From: Bacillota bacterium | GTDB taxonomy: Bacteria > Bacillota > Clostridia > Oscillospirales > Oscillospiraceae | Assembly (NCBI GenBank): GCA_023459875.1 | Contig: JAEWRY010000012.1 | Coordinates: 1 to 42,903, forward strand | DNA length: 42,903 nucleotides | Reading direction: 5' to 3' | In this document: positions 13,531-21,093 of the stretch, one piece after another | Position numbering within the stretch: position 1 is the stretch's first letter | Layout: every line of letters starts with the position of its first letter | Notes under the pieces: generated by a model | What the model was told of the DNA's origin: nothing | The model's input: only the letters and a program-made list of their open reading frames with translations | Database searches by the model: none | Translations under genes and position numbers: made by a program

Positions 13531-13614
13531 GTCATCCTGAGCGTTATGCGAAGGATCTTTTACCGCCGAATGTGTGCTCCGCAAAGATTCTTCGGCCTTC
13601 GGCCTCAGAATGAC
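13531..13614 (-). repeat. Dispersed 84-bp palindromic repeat, full copy
   Basis: It runs from GTCATCCTGAGC...GAAGGATC (13531-13557) to GATTCTTCGG...CTCAGAATGAC (13586-13614), i.e. imperfect terminal inverted repeats around a 28-bp centre. The same full-length form occurs at 27293-27374 and 35661-35744 in the opposite orientation. Confidence 0.9.
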
Positions 13615-13622
13615 AAGCTTAT

Positions 13623-13661
13623 GGGCGGCGCCTCATGTATTTTGAGGCTCCGCCCTTTTTT
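13623..13661 (+). terminator. Intrinsic terminator
   Basis: GGGCGG-C-GCCTCA pairs with TGAGGC-T-CCGCCC and is followed by T6. It terminates transcription before the amidinohydrolase gene and makes the latter promoter-dependent. Confidence 0.85.
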
Positions 13662-13719
13662 GTGTATCTATTTCACGTTAAAGGAGAAACTGAATCCATT
13701 ATCTCTTAGGAGCGTGGCT

Positions 13720-14643
13720 ATGGCACAGATAGAGTACGGCATAGAAAAATTCGGCAGGCTGAAGGCGGCGATGCTGCACCGGCCGGACGAGGCGCTTTCC
13801 ATCGTTACGGAGGACAACAGGGAGTTTTTTCTTTTTGATAAAGTCCCCGATGTGGACAAATATCTCGAGGAGCACGACCGGTACGCCGCGCTGCTTCAAA
13901 GCCTCGGGGTTCGCGTACACTATTTGTCCGACCATGTCCGCCGGAACCGGGACCTTTTGGAGCGGCTGCCTAACCTCGCCTATATGCACGACATCGCGGT
14001 GGTCAGCTCCCACGGGGCGATCCTCTCCAAAATGTCCTCCCGGGGCCGCTGCCACGAGGAAATCGTCGTCAGGGAAGCGCTTCACGATCTGGGCATCCCC
14101 ACCCTTTACGAACCCGCGGAGGGTGAATCCTTCGAGGGCTGCCTGCTGCTCTCGCCGAAAACCGTTTTCATCGCCGATACCGAGCGGCACAGCAAGCATT
14201 CTATCAACAATTTCATCCGGGCGATCCTCGGCACCTTCGATGAGGTGATCTACGCGGTGATCCCCCAGGAGCGGCGGTTTATGCATCCCGACATGGTTTT
14301 AAACCGCGTGACCGAAAATCTCATGGTTTACTATCCGCCCGCGTTTCTACAGACCTTTTTTATCACCAAGGAAAAGAGCGTGCAAATCGTGCTGAAAACC
14401 TGGATGAAGGAACGAAACGTCGCGCTCATCCCCCTCTCCGACCGGGAACAGCGGCAGTGGGCGACCTCCTTCGTCCCGCTGGAGCCGGGCACGGTCATCT
14501 GTTACGATATTTCTTATGATTCGGGGACCCAGCACCTGATGGAGCGGGAAGGGGTCAAGTTTATCCAATTCCATCCCGACGCCCTTCTGGCGGGCGGCGG
14601 CAGCCTGCGCTGCCTCACCATGCGGCTGCACCGCGAAAACTAA
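13720..14643 (+). CDS. Arginine deiminase/amidinotransferase-superfamily protein
   Basis: The protein has 307 residues from ATG 13720, with AGGAG 8 nt upstream; the longer frame upstream is repeat and terminator DNA. The beta/alpha-propeller guanidine-modifying fold is indicated by MHDIAVV (Asp91), by FMHPDMVLNR (His189, like the MHLDT of arginine deiminase) and by the C-terminal GGGSLRCLTMRL, where Cys298 is the nucleophile. Family members hydrolyse or transfer the amidino group of arginine, dimethylarginine or agmatine. It is shorter than classical arginine deiminase (about 410) and lacks its helical insertion, so it is nearer DDAH-like or uncharacterised hydrolases. It is monocistronic between two hairpins, with no carbamate kinase or ornithine transcarbamylase nearby. 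Confidence 0.85.
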   Translation: MAQIEYGIEKFGRLKAAMLHRPDEALSIVTEDNREFFLFDKVPDVDKYLEEHDRYAALLQSLGVRVHYLSDHVRRNRDLLERLPNLAYMHDIAVVSSHGAILSKMSSRGRCHEEIVVREALHDLGIPTLYEPAEGESFEGCLLLSPKTVFIADTERHSKHSINNFIRAILGTFDEVIYAVIPQERRFMHPDMVLNRVTENLMVYYPPAFLQTFFITKEKSVQIVLKTWMKERNVALIPLSDREQRQWATSFVPLEPGTVICYDISYDSGTQHLMEREGVKFIQFHPDALLAGGGSLRCLTMRLHREN

Positions 14644-14669
14644 ATAGCATACAAAATCATCAATATTTA

Positions 14670-14700
14670 GGCCACAGCCCGGTAAAACCGGGCTGTGGCC
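14670..14700 (+). terminator. Hairpin after the amidinohydrolase gene
   Basis: GGCCACAGCCCGG (14670-14682) pairs perfectly with CCGGGCTGTGGCC (14688-14700) around TAAAA. There is no T-run after it. It lies 26 nt past the stop codon. Confidence 0.7.
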
Positions 14701-14804
14701 TCATCGATGAAACTCATATGGTAAAAAAAACAATGCCCGATAAATGAAACTTTTCGAAGTCATTGCCGATACTAAGTACGGTGATGAATTTGAAAGGCAG
14801 AGTT

Positions 14805-15242
14805 ATGAAATCGGCAGTTCTATTTGCCCTGATCCTGGTTCTGATTCCCGGCCCCGCGAAAGCGGCGGGTGGCGGGATGACGGACGACCCCGCGCGGCTC
14901 AAGGATATGATCGTCGTACTGCTTACCCCCGCGATCAACGAGGCGGCGTCAAATTTCTACGAACCCTATCTGACCATTTCGCCCACCGTCGCGCCCTATT
15001 TCGGAACCGAGCTCATCTCCCTCAGCGACGAGGCTCTCTCTTCCGACCGGATCTACAACCCTTATTATTATGTGATCGTCGAGGTGTCCCCCTACGTTGG
15101 GCCGCACCTTTCGGTCGGGAGGGACCGGATCACTCTGGGCGTCATGCCTTCCGGAAAAATCGAGGTAGAGAAGTACGAGCATCTGGAGACCCACGAGCTG
15201 CCGTCCCATTACGTTTCGATTGTCAAAAAGCCGATTCCGTAA
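14805..15242 (+). CDS. Secreted DUF3888-like protein
   Basis: The protein has 145 residues from ATG 14805, with AAAGGCAG upstream. A signal peptide (MKSAVLFALILVLIPGPAKA, cleavage after AKA) is followed by a small domain beginning DPARLKDMIVVLLTPAINEAASNFYEP. This resembles DUF3888 of Bacillus secreted proteins, in which a helix precedes a beta-rich part. No catalytic motif is evident. Two earlier in-frame ATGs (14763, 14784) would bury the signal peptide. It is followed by a hairpin at 15311-15349 that shares its loop with two other intergenic hairpins. The family call is tentative; the function is unknown. Confidence 0.7.
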   Translation: MKSAVLFALILVLIPGPAKAAGGGMTDDPARLKDMIVVLLTPAINEAASNFYEPYLTISPTVAPYFGTELISLSDEALSSDRIYNPYYYVIVEVSPYVGPHLSVGRDRITLGVMPSGKIEVEKYEHLETHELPSHYVSIVKKPIP

Positions 15243-15310
15243 GTAGTGAAGAAAGAACTATGTTTTTTCTTCAAAACGGGAGCGGGATCGCGGCTCTGAT
15301 GCATCCGCGC

Positions 15311-15349
15311 AAGTGCCCTGCGGGAATTCATTTACCGCAGGGCACTTTC
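15311..15349 (+). terminator. Hairpin with conserved GGAATTCA loop, copy 2
   Basis: AAGTGCCCTGCGG (15311-15323) pairs with CCGCAGGGCACTT (15335-15347) and is followed by TTC. The loop GAATTCATTTA is nearly identical to those at 4973-4985 and 28702-28714, although the stems differ in sequence. Confidence 0.75.
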
Positions 15350-15470
15350 ATGACCTCAAAGACGTCGAAAAGGACGGGAGTTTTTTAGCCGTCCCGGGCC
15401 TGGATCAAGCCCTTTTGTTTTGGAAGAGGATATGTTATACTGGAAAGGAAAGGAAAGGATGTGAGCGGCT

Positions 15471-16214
15471 ATGAAATTTCCGGCAATCAGTGTAACCGGA
15501 AAACGCCTGATGACAGCTTTGCTCCTGTGCGCCCTGCTTCTGCCGGCTCTGCCGGTCACCGCCCTGGCTAACTCCGCGGAGCCGCCTTCCCTTGTGATCA
15601 TCGTCACGAATCCGCCGGCGGACCTCACGGTCGCGCTGGCTGCCGATAATGAGGAGACGAAGGCGGCCGTCCGGCATACCGCGTGGGAAGGCTACTATGT
15701 GTTCTATACCCGGGACCTCAATACCAGCTGGGATTACACCTTCAAGGTCACCGCGAACGGCGAGAGCTTTTCCTGTGCCATCGAAAAGCCACTGGAGGGT
15801 TATAACAATATCTATACCTTGAATCTGGAAAAACGGGAGCTGACGCCGGGGGAAGCCCCCTTCCGCACGGCTCTTCTGGTGGCCGTCCGGGTGCTTTTGA
15901 CTCTGCTGCTGGAAGGGGCGGTCTTCTGGCTCTTCGGGTTCCGTCAGAAAAGAAGCTGGGGCGTCTTTCTCTTTGTGAACCTCGTCACCCAGGGCATTTT
16001 GAACCTGTGGCTTTTAAGCGGAGGCTCTCCCGTCCAGGGGTATCTCGTCATTGCCCTGGCTCTGGGCGAGTTCTTTGTGTTCGTTTCGGAAATGGTCTTT
16101 TTCGCCTTCCTGCTGGATGAGCACAAAAAAAGCCGTATTCTGGTCTGCACCTTCACCGCCAATCTGGTGAGCCTTTTCCTGGGCGGCTGGCTCATTACGG
16201 TTCTGCCGGTTTAG
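15471..16214 (+). CDS. Exported membrane protein with N-terminal extracellular domain
   Basis: The protein has 247 residues. A signal peptide (about 1-34, ending VTALANS) is followed by an about 110-residue extracellular beta-type domain (VIIVTNPPADLTVAL ... NIYTLNLEKRELTPGE). Then come four hydrophobic segments at about 133-156, 163-184, 189-213 and 223-245. The ATG at 15471 has AAAGGATG upstream, and TATACT at 15436-15441 is a possible -10. I do not recognise the family by name, though similar proteins with this layout occur widely in Clostridia. It precedes a GNAT gene by 57 bp, probably in one transcript. The function is unknown. Confidence 0.75.
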   Translation: MKFPAISVTGKRLMTALLLCALLLPALPVTALANSAEPPSLVIIVTNPPADLTVALAADNEETKAAVRHTAWEGYYVFYTRDLNTSWDYTFKVTANGESFSCAIEKPLEGYNNIYTLNLEKRELTPGEAPFRTALLVAVRVLLTLLLEGAVFWLFGFRQKRSWGVFLFVNLVTQGILNLWLLSGGSPVQGYLVIALALGEFFVFVSEMVFFAFLLDEHKKSRILVCTFTANLVSLFLGGWLITVLPV

Positions 16215-16271
16215 CCCCTTCTGCGGTAAGGGGGAACGATCAAACAAAATAGAATTCCGGGAGCGGATGAA

Positions 16272-16979
16272 ATGACGACACAGGCAAAAACCCGGGCGCT
16301 TTCCTGGCTGGAGCAAAGGGCTGTCCTTCACATGGGAATGATCGAGGCGCTCAGAAGAGGGGACGCAAAGCTCCTTTGCGCGGAGGACGGCGGCGTGCTG
16401 CTCTTTGAGAGAAAGAGCGGGGCGTACATGCTCTCCGCAGGCTCCCCCGAGGCGGGGGAGAGACTTCTTGAGGCCGTCGGCCCCGCCGGGCTTTTCGTGG
16501 CGCACCAGGATTTTATGGTGCCCATCCTGACTCAAAGGTTTGGACTGAACAATAAGTTCGACTGCCGCCAGGCCGTCTATCTGGGCGGGGAGGCCCTGCC
16601 CGCGTGCGATAACACCGCTATATCCGTACTCCGCCGCAGGCATGAGGGTACGGTCCTCGACCACTACCGCACGACGGACGACGCGCCGTATATCAGAAAC
16701 AGGATTGCCGGGCGCCAGATGTTCGGCGCGTTTGTAAACGGCAACCTCGCCGGTTTTATCGGCGTGCACAGCGAGGGCAGCATGGGCTTTCTGGAGGTGC
16801 TGCCCGAGTACCGCCGCATGGGCCTCGGCGCGGCGCTGGAGAGCTACCTTGTGAACCTCCACCTGCAAAAAGGCTGGACCCCTTTCTGCCAGATCTTCGC
16901 GGATAACGAGCCCTCCCTCCGCCTCCAGCGCAAGCTTGGCCTGGAGGTCTCCGAAGAGCACATGTACTGGCTGTTCTGA
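16272..16979 (+). CDS. GNAT-family N-acetyltransferase
   Basis: The protein has 235 residues with GGAGCGGATG before the ATG. The C-terminal half is a GNAT fold: FGAFVNGNLAGFIGVHSEGS is beta4, FLEVLPEYRRMGLGAALESYL contains the acetyl-CoA-binding R-x-x-G-x-G/A loop (RRMGLGA, about 183-189), and DNEPSLRLQRKLGLE is the closing helix-strand. The N-terminal half (1-115) is a separate domain, as in FR47-like acyltransferases. It would acetylate a small molecule or peptide amine; the acceptor cannot be predicted. It follows the exported membrane protein gene closely. Confidence 0.85.
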   Translation: MTTQAKTRALSWLEQRAVLHMGMIEALRRGDAKLLCAEDGGVLLFERKSGAYMLSAGSPEAGERLLEAVGPAGLFVAHQDFMVPILTQRFGLNNKFDCRQAVYLGGEALPACDNTAISVLRRRHEGTVLDHYRTTDDAPYIRNRIAGRQMFGAFVNGNLAGFIGVHSEGSMGFLEVLPEYRRMGLGAALESYLVNLHLQKGWTPFCQIFADNEPSLRLQRKLGLEVSEEHMYWLF

Positions 16980-17076
16980 ACCTGAGACTATAAGCTTGAA
17001 GTCGTTGAGAAACAAGTCTCAATGGAAAAGTAAATAAGCCAATTGAATTGAAACTGGGAAGATACTTCCCCCGCTT

Positions 17077-17101
17077 GTCATTCTGAGCGCAGCGAAGAAT
17101 C
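17077..17101 (+). repeat. Dispersed repeat, forward copy at the left end of the GIY-YIG unit
   Basis: A 25-bp copy (GTCATTCTGAGCG...GAAGAATC) lies 21 bp before the GIY-YIG start codon. Its inverse at 17407-17431 matches it at 24 of 25 positions. Confidence 0.9.
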
Positions 17102-17122
17102 TTTATACTGAGAGGCAGCGTC

Positions 17123-17430
17123 ATGTATTTCGTTTATATGCTGACGAACTGGAACAACAAAGTGCTGTACACAGGCGTAACGAGTAACTTGGAGCGCAGG
17201 CTATACGAGCATAAAAACAAGCTGGCGGACGGCTTTATAAAAAATATCATGTAAGCAAGCTGGTCTGGTTTGATTGCACGGCAGATGTAAGAGCCGCCAT
17301 TGAAAGAGAAAAGCAGATCAAAGGCTTGACGCGGGAGAAGAAAAACGCGTTGGTGGAATCCATGAATCCCGGCTGGGAGGATTTGTCCGAGAGGATAGAC
17401 GGGAAAGATTCTTCGCTCCGCTCAGAATGA
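17123..17430 (+). pseudogene. GIY-YIG nuclease gene interrupted by a -1 frameshift, bounded by inverted repeats
   Basis: The ATG at 17123 opens MYFVYMLTNWNNKVLYTGVT, the GIY-YIG core, then LERRLYEHKNK. After GFIKN the frame hits a stop at about 17252. In the -1 frame the protein continues YHVSKLVWFD...VRAAIEREKQIKG...ALVESMNPGWEDL. This is exactly the rest of the small UPF0213/YhbQ-like family, ending at TGA 17428-17430. The break lies at A-AAA-AAT, which is both an A6 run and a legitimate slippery heptamer in the correct phase. It may be a one-base deletion or a recoded gene. The last residues (DSSLRSE) are encoded by the inverted repeat itself. Such proteins are single-domain DNA endonucleases of unclear role. 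Confidence 0.85.
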
Positions 17431-17604
17431 CAGAGGGAAAATGCCCGGAATGACGGGGGAAACGCCTGGAATGACGGGGGAGAATACCCAAAATGACAAC
17501 GGGGGACCGGGAAAGATTCTTCGCTCCGCTCAGAATGACTGAGGAGAAACGCCCGGAATGACAACGGGGGACCGGGAAAGATTCTTCGCTCCGCTCAGAA
17601 TGAC
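17407..17604 (-). repeat. Array of reverse dispersed-repeat copies
   Basis: Three identical 25-bp copies of GATTCTTCGCTCCGC... lie at 17407-17431, 17515-17539 and 17580-17604. The spacers between them are built of imperfect GGAATGACNGGGGAAA units, which continue to about 17670. The first copy encodes the C-terminus of the GIY-YIG gene. Confidence 0.9.
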
Positions 17605-17746
17605 AGGGGAGAATGCTCAGATGACAGGGGGAAAGCGCCCGGAATGACAGGGAAAGCGCCCGGAATGACAGCAGTAAGATTCTTATCTTTATTGATCAGC
17701 AGTACAGAAATGGATGATTACCTTAAATAGAAGGGTCCGGTCACAC

Positions 17747-19246
17747 ATGATACCTATGAAACGGCGCAAAATGCTTCTTCACATGGCAGCCCTCCTCCTC
17801 TGCCTCGCCCTGCTGCCCGTAAGCCCCGCGCTCGCGATGACCCAGCCGGAGGACACCCAGGCGGAAGCGCTCAGGGAGCTTGGGATTTTCAAAGGGAACG
17901 GGGACGGCTTCGCCCTCGGCGACCGGCCGACCCGAATCGAGGCGGCCGTGGTGCTCCTGAGACTCATGGGCAAGGAGCAGGAAGCCCTGGAGGAAAACCT
18001 GCCCAATCCCTTCGCGGACGTGCCCGACTGGGCGGACGCCCAGATCGGCTATCTCTATCAAAACGGCGTTGTGAAGGGCCTCTCGGAGTCTGCCTTCGGA
18101 AACGAGCCTGTGGATTTCAATCAGGCGATGACGATGATCCTGCGCCTTTTGGGCTATGACGACGGCGCGGGGGACTTCCTCTGGAGCTCCGCCGCCCTAC
18201 AGGCGAAGGAGCTGGGAGTCTTCACCCCCAGAAGCTTTGAGGAGATCGCCGCGTCCGAGACCTTCACCCGGCAGAGCCTGGTTTCCTGCGTCTTTTCCGC
18301 CCTCCAGGCGACCCTCAAAGGCGGCGGGACAACGCTCATGAAAAAGCTGTTGGACGATTCGGTCCTCACCGGGGAGCAGATCAAAAACACCGGCGTCGCC
18401 GACCTGGCGGCCGCGGCGGGCCTCGTGACCCGCAGTCCCAAGCGGTATATTCAGAGGCAGGATTTTATCCTTACCCCGGTGAGGGAAAAGGCCTCCTTCC
18501 TCATTACGCTTAACCTGCCGGACAGCTACCTCAACCGGCAGAAGGTGATAGGGTACGATTTTTCCATCGCTCCCACCAGCATCCACAGCGAAAACGGCAA
18601 TCTTTACGCGACCTTTCTCATCGATAACCTGACGATGAAAACCACGCTGACGGTCACTACCGAGCTAGAATTATACGAATACGACTATGAAGCGGCGTGG
18701 AAGTGCAGCTTCCCCACGGAGCTCTCCGAGGAGGAGCGGAAGGAATACACCAGCCCCACGGGGCTGCTGGAAAGCGGCGACCCCGTCTTTACCGGGGCGG
18801 AGCTGGAGGAAAACGACGGCACCGAGTACGGGATGGTGGGCGCGATTCTGGCCTTCACCGAGCGGCATTTGAGCAAGCAGGTCGCAAACGACGACGGCAC
18901 GGCGCTGGACGCCCTCAAGCGGGGGTACGGCGACTGTTACGATTACGCCCTGGTCTTTACCGCTCTGTGCCGCGCCAAAGGGATCCCGGCCCGGGTCGCG
19001 GTCGGGGAGGTCGTCCCGCTGGGCATCGGGCACGCCATCGTGGAGGTGTACTTCGGCGGACTGGGCTGGGTGCCCATCGATCCCGTCAACACCGGTACCG
19101 AATCGATCACCCTGAGCCACCTGGAGCCGGATTTCGTCTATCTCACGGACGACTTACACAGCGACGTGCTGTTCGGCGGCAATTTCGTGAATGTCGCTTC
19201 CTACGGCGGCACCATAGAATTCAAAGAGAAGTTCACGAAGAAATAA
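17747..19246 (+). CDS. SLH-domain transglutaminase-like protein
   Basis: The protein has 499 residues from ATG 17747 (AAGGG 11 nt upstream; an ATG at 17714 is an alternative). A signal peptide (LLHMAALLLCLALLPVSPALA) is followed by S-layer-homology repeats: LGIFKGNGDGFALGDRPTRIEAA, then NPFADVPDWADAQIGYLYQNG with VVKGLSES. A linker and a beta domain follow (about 240-315). The C-terminal transglutaminase-like core carries the triad Cys397 (GDCYDYALVFTALCRAKGIPAR), His429 (GHAIVEVYF) and Asp446 (WVPIDP). SLH repeats would anchor it to wall polymers. The triad could catalyse peptide cross-linking or act as a protease-like hydrolase outside the cell. It is preceded by a repeat array and followed by a different transcription unit. 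Confidence 0.88.
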   Translation: MIPMKRRKMLLHMAALLLCLALLPVSPALAMTQPEDTQAEALRELGIFKGNGDGFALGDRPTRIEAAVVLLRLMGKEQEALEENLPNPFADVPDWADAQIGYLYQNGVVKGLSESAFGNEPVDFNQAMTMILRLLGYDDGAGDFLWSSAALQAKELGVFTPRSFEEIAASETFTRQSLVSCVFSALQATLKGGGTTLMKKLLDDSVLTGEQIKNTGVADLAAAAGLVTRSPKRYIQRQDFILTPVREKASFLITLNLPDSYLNRQKVIGYDFSIAPTSIHSENGNLYATFLIDNLTMKTTLTVTTELELYEYDYEAAWKCSFPTELSEEERKEYTSPTGLLESGDPVFTGAELEENDGTEYGMVGAILAFTERHLSKQVANDDGTALDALKRGYGDCYDYALVFTALCRAKGIPARVAVGEVVPLGIGHAIVEVYFGGLGWVPIDPVNTGTESITLSHLEPDFVYLTDDLHSDVLFGGNFVNVASYGGTIEFKEKFTKK

Positions 19247-19324
19247 CATACTCCGGCTCTCTTTGCGATGCGAAACCTTGATGAATCAGCAGAGCGAAAA
19301 GATACAAGAAAAGGGAGTGTGGGA

Positions 19325-20161
19325 ATGGAATTCAGAACTTGCATTAAAATAAAGAAAAAAGGATTCAATTACTACTCCGATTATATAAAAGGATACTATG
19401 AACGTGTCTTCTCGGAATATGGGTTTCACTACGTCATAAACCCCGCCCACTCTGAATTCAGTTTACTCATGTTCTTTGATGATTCTCCCTGGATGTGCGT
19501 TGCGTCAAAAAAGCTGGACGAACTGGAAGCGGCGCAGCTCCAAAAGCTGGCGTCGGACATTTCTGCCGCGTTCAAAACGATTACCAGTATTGAGCCGTTT
19601 CATCCGCAAATATGGAGATCGACGGAAGAATACCGCTTCAGCTCCCAGCATAATGCTTTTGAAGAGCCTGCGTTCATTCAGAGCGGCGATACGGTGCTCG
19701 GATGGCATTGCGTCGATTGCTTTTGTTTAAGTGGAATACCGTTTAGTTTGAGCTGCCTGAATTACGGGGGGATTACAAAAGGTCTGGAGCTGCTTATCTC
19801 GGGCGATTTTGTGGAAAAGGATACCGTAGCCTTTGATTCGCTGGAGATCCATTCTTACGATTACCACAGGAAAAAGAACAATCTGCTCACCTATGAAGCG
19901 GAGCGGCAAAAAAGGAAACTGGGCGACGGCAGCAGCGTCTACTATTATGATTTTGCCGATTTCGAGTTTCCGGAAGGGATCAATCCATACAGCGCAAAGC
20001 TGCGCTTCGGGTCGGGCGACAATCAAAGAGATGCGAGGTCGCTGCATCTTCGGACGATTCCAATCGGGCGTCAGGACGAACTGGATACGATGCGTGTCTC
20101 CATCATTCCAAAATGCAATCAGGCTGGCGGGGTGCAATGGCACCGCTGGCTTACCACCTAA
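19325..20161 (+). CDS. Hypothetical cytosolic protein
   Basis: The protein has 278 residues from ATG 19325, chosen because GGGAGTGTGGGA precedes it; an ATG at 19268 lacks a site. There is no signal peptide or membrane segment. The sequence is rich in aromatic residues (NYYSDYIKGYYERVF near the N-terminus; VYYYDFADFEFPEG about 215-230). I do not recognise a family or catalytic motif. It lies 78 bp after the SLH-transglutaminase gene and 18 bp before a lipoprotein gene, so it is probably in one operon with the lipoproteins. Confidence 0.65.
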   Translation: MEFRTCIKIKKKGFNYYSDYIKGYYERVFSEYGFHYVINPAHSEFSLLMFFDDSPWMCVASKKLDELEAAQLQKLASDISAAFKTITSIEPFHPQIWRSTEEYRFSSQHNAFEEPAFIQSGDTVLGWHCVDCFCLSGIPFSLSCLNYGGITKGLELLISGDFVEKDTVAFDSLEIHSYDYHRKKNNLLTYEAERQKRKLGDGSSVYYYDFADFEFPEGINPYSAKLRFGSGDNQRDARSLHLRTIPIGRQDELDTMRVSIIPKCNQAGGVQWHRWLTT

Positions 20162-20179
20162 CAGAAAGCAGGAATATTT

Positions 20180-21052
20180 ATGTCAATGTCGAAAACAAGA
20201 GCTTACATAATATTATTAGCGGCGTTTTTATTTCTAAGCAGTTGTACCGGACCGGGACAAAGCCCCGCGGGCGCGTCCCCGTCTCCGTCCGTTTCCCCGA
20301 CCGCCGAACCGGGTACGGCCAGCCCTTCCCCCACGGAATCGGCGCCGCCGTCCGCGAGTCCCGGGAGCGAAAGTACCCCCAAGGTCCCCGCCGATTCGGA
20401 CTATGAATTCGTCACCGAGACCTACCAAAAGGGAGAAGTCTCCATCCGCTATCCCCAGCTTACGGGACTCACCGACAGTGAGACCCAGAGCGCCGTCAAC
20501 GAGATGATCAAGGAATGCGCCCTGAGGGACATGGTTTACATAAACAGCGAAGAAGGAAACGTGAACTATGAGCTGGACTATGAAGTTACGTTCAGCCGCG
20601 GGGGATTCCTCAGCATCAAGTTCCCCGGATACAGCAATACCGAAGGCGCCGCGCATCCGACGAGTTTCTTTTATACCATCAATATCGACATGAAAAACCA
20701 AAGCCTCATCCGGTTATCCGACCTCGTCAAAATAGACGAGGGTTTTGCGGGTGTGTTCCGAAAGGGCGCCTACCGCTCGGAATACGATGAAATTTCGCCC
20801 GAATGGAAGCAGGCGCTGGACGAATACCTGAACGAAACCGACAGCGCCGGGTGGGTAAAGAATCTGAAGGGCTCCGACGTCGCGGGCGATGAAAATATCG
20901 ATGGAGTTTACTCCTACTTTTCTGAAGACTCCCTGGTGATTTCCGTGCTCGTTCCCCATGTGCTGGGGGATTACACCGAGCTCGCAATCGATTACAAGGA
21001 CCTTGCCCCATATAAAACCGGCCACCCCCTGTGGGACGTTGTGGGTAAATGA
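20180..21052 (+). CDS. Lipoprotein with DUF4163/DUF3298-like domain
   Basis: The protein has 290 residues; AGCAGGA lies upstream of ATG 20180. A lipobox (LFLSSC, lipid-modified Cys at residue 22) is followed by a Ser/Pro/Ala linker (about 25-70) and one domain beginning YEFVTETYQKGEVSIRYPQLTGL. This pattern resembles the DUF4163 plus DUF3298 pair seen in PdaC and RsiV extracellular parts. No catalytic residues are evident, so a sensing or binding role is more likely than an enzyme. The next gene encodes a longer paralogue sharing this entire C-terminal region, including the ending GHPLWDVVG, so the pair arose by tandem duplication. Confidence 0.78.
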   Translation: MSMSKTRAYIILLAAFLFLSSCTGPGQSPAGASPSPSVSPTAEPGTASPSPTESAPPSASPGSESTPKVPADSDYEFVTETYQKGEVSIRYPQLTGLTDSETQSAVNEMIKECALRDMVYINSEEGNVNYELDYEVTFSRGGFLSIKFPGYSNTEGAAHPTSFFYTINIDMKNQSLIRLSDLVKIDEGFAGVFRKGAYRSEYDEISPEWKQALDEYLNETDSAGWVKNLKGSDVAGDENIDGVYSYFSEDSLVISVLVPHVLGDYTELAIDYKDLAPYKTGHPLWDVVGK

Positions 21053-21093
21053 ATTTTCTTTTACTGGTAGAAGACGGGAAGCGGGGGCAGCCA

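Noticed and set aside
13546..13719. Longer N-terminus for the amidinohydrolase
   Set aside because: This part is a dispersed repeat plus an intrinsic terminator. The family homology and a good ribosome site begin at 13720.
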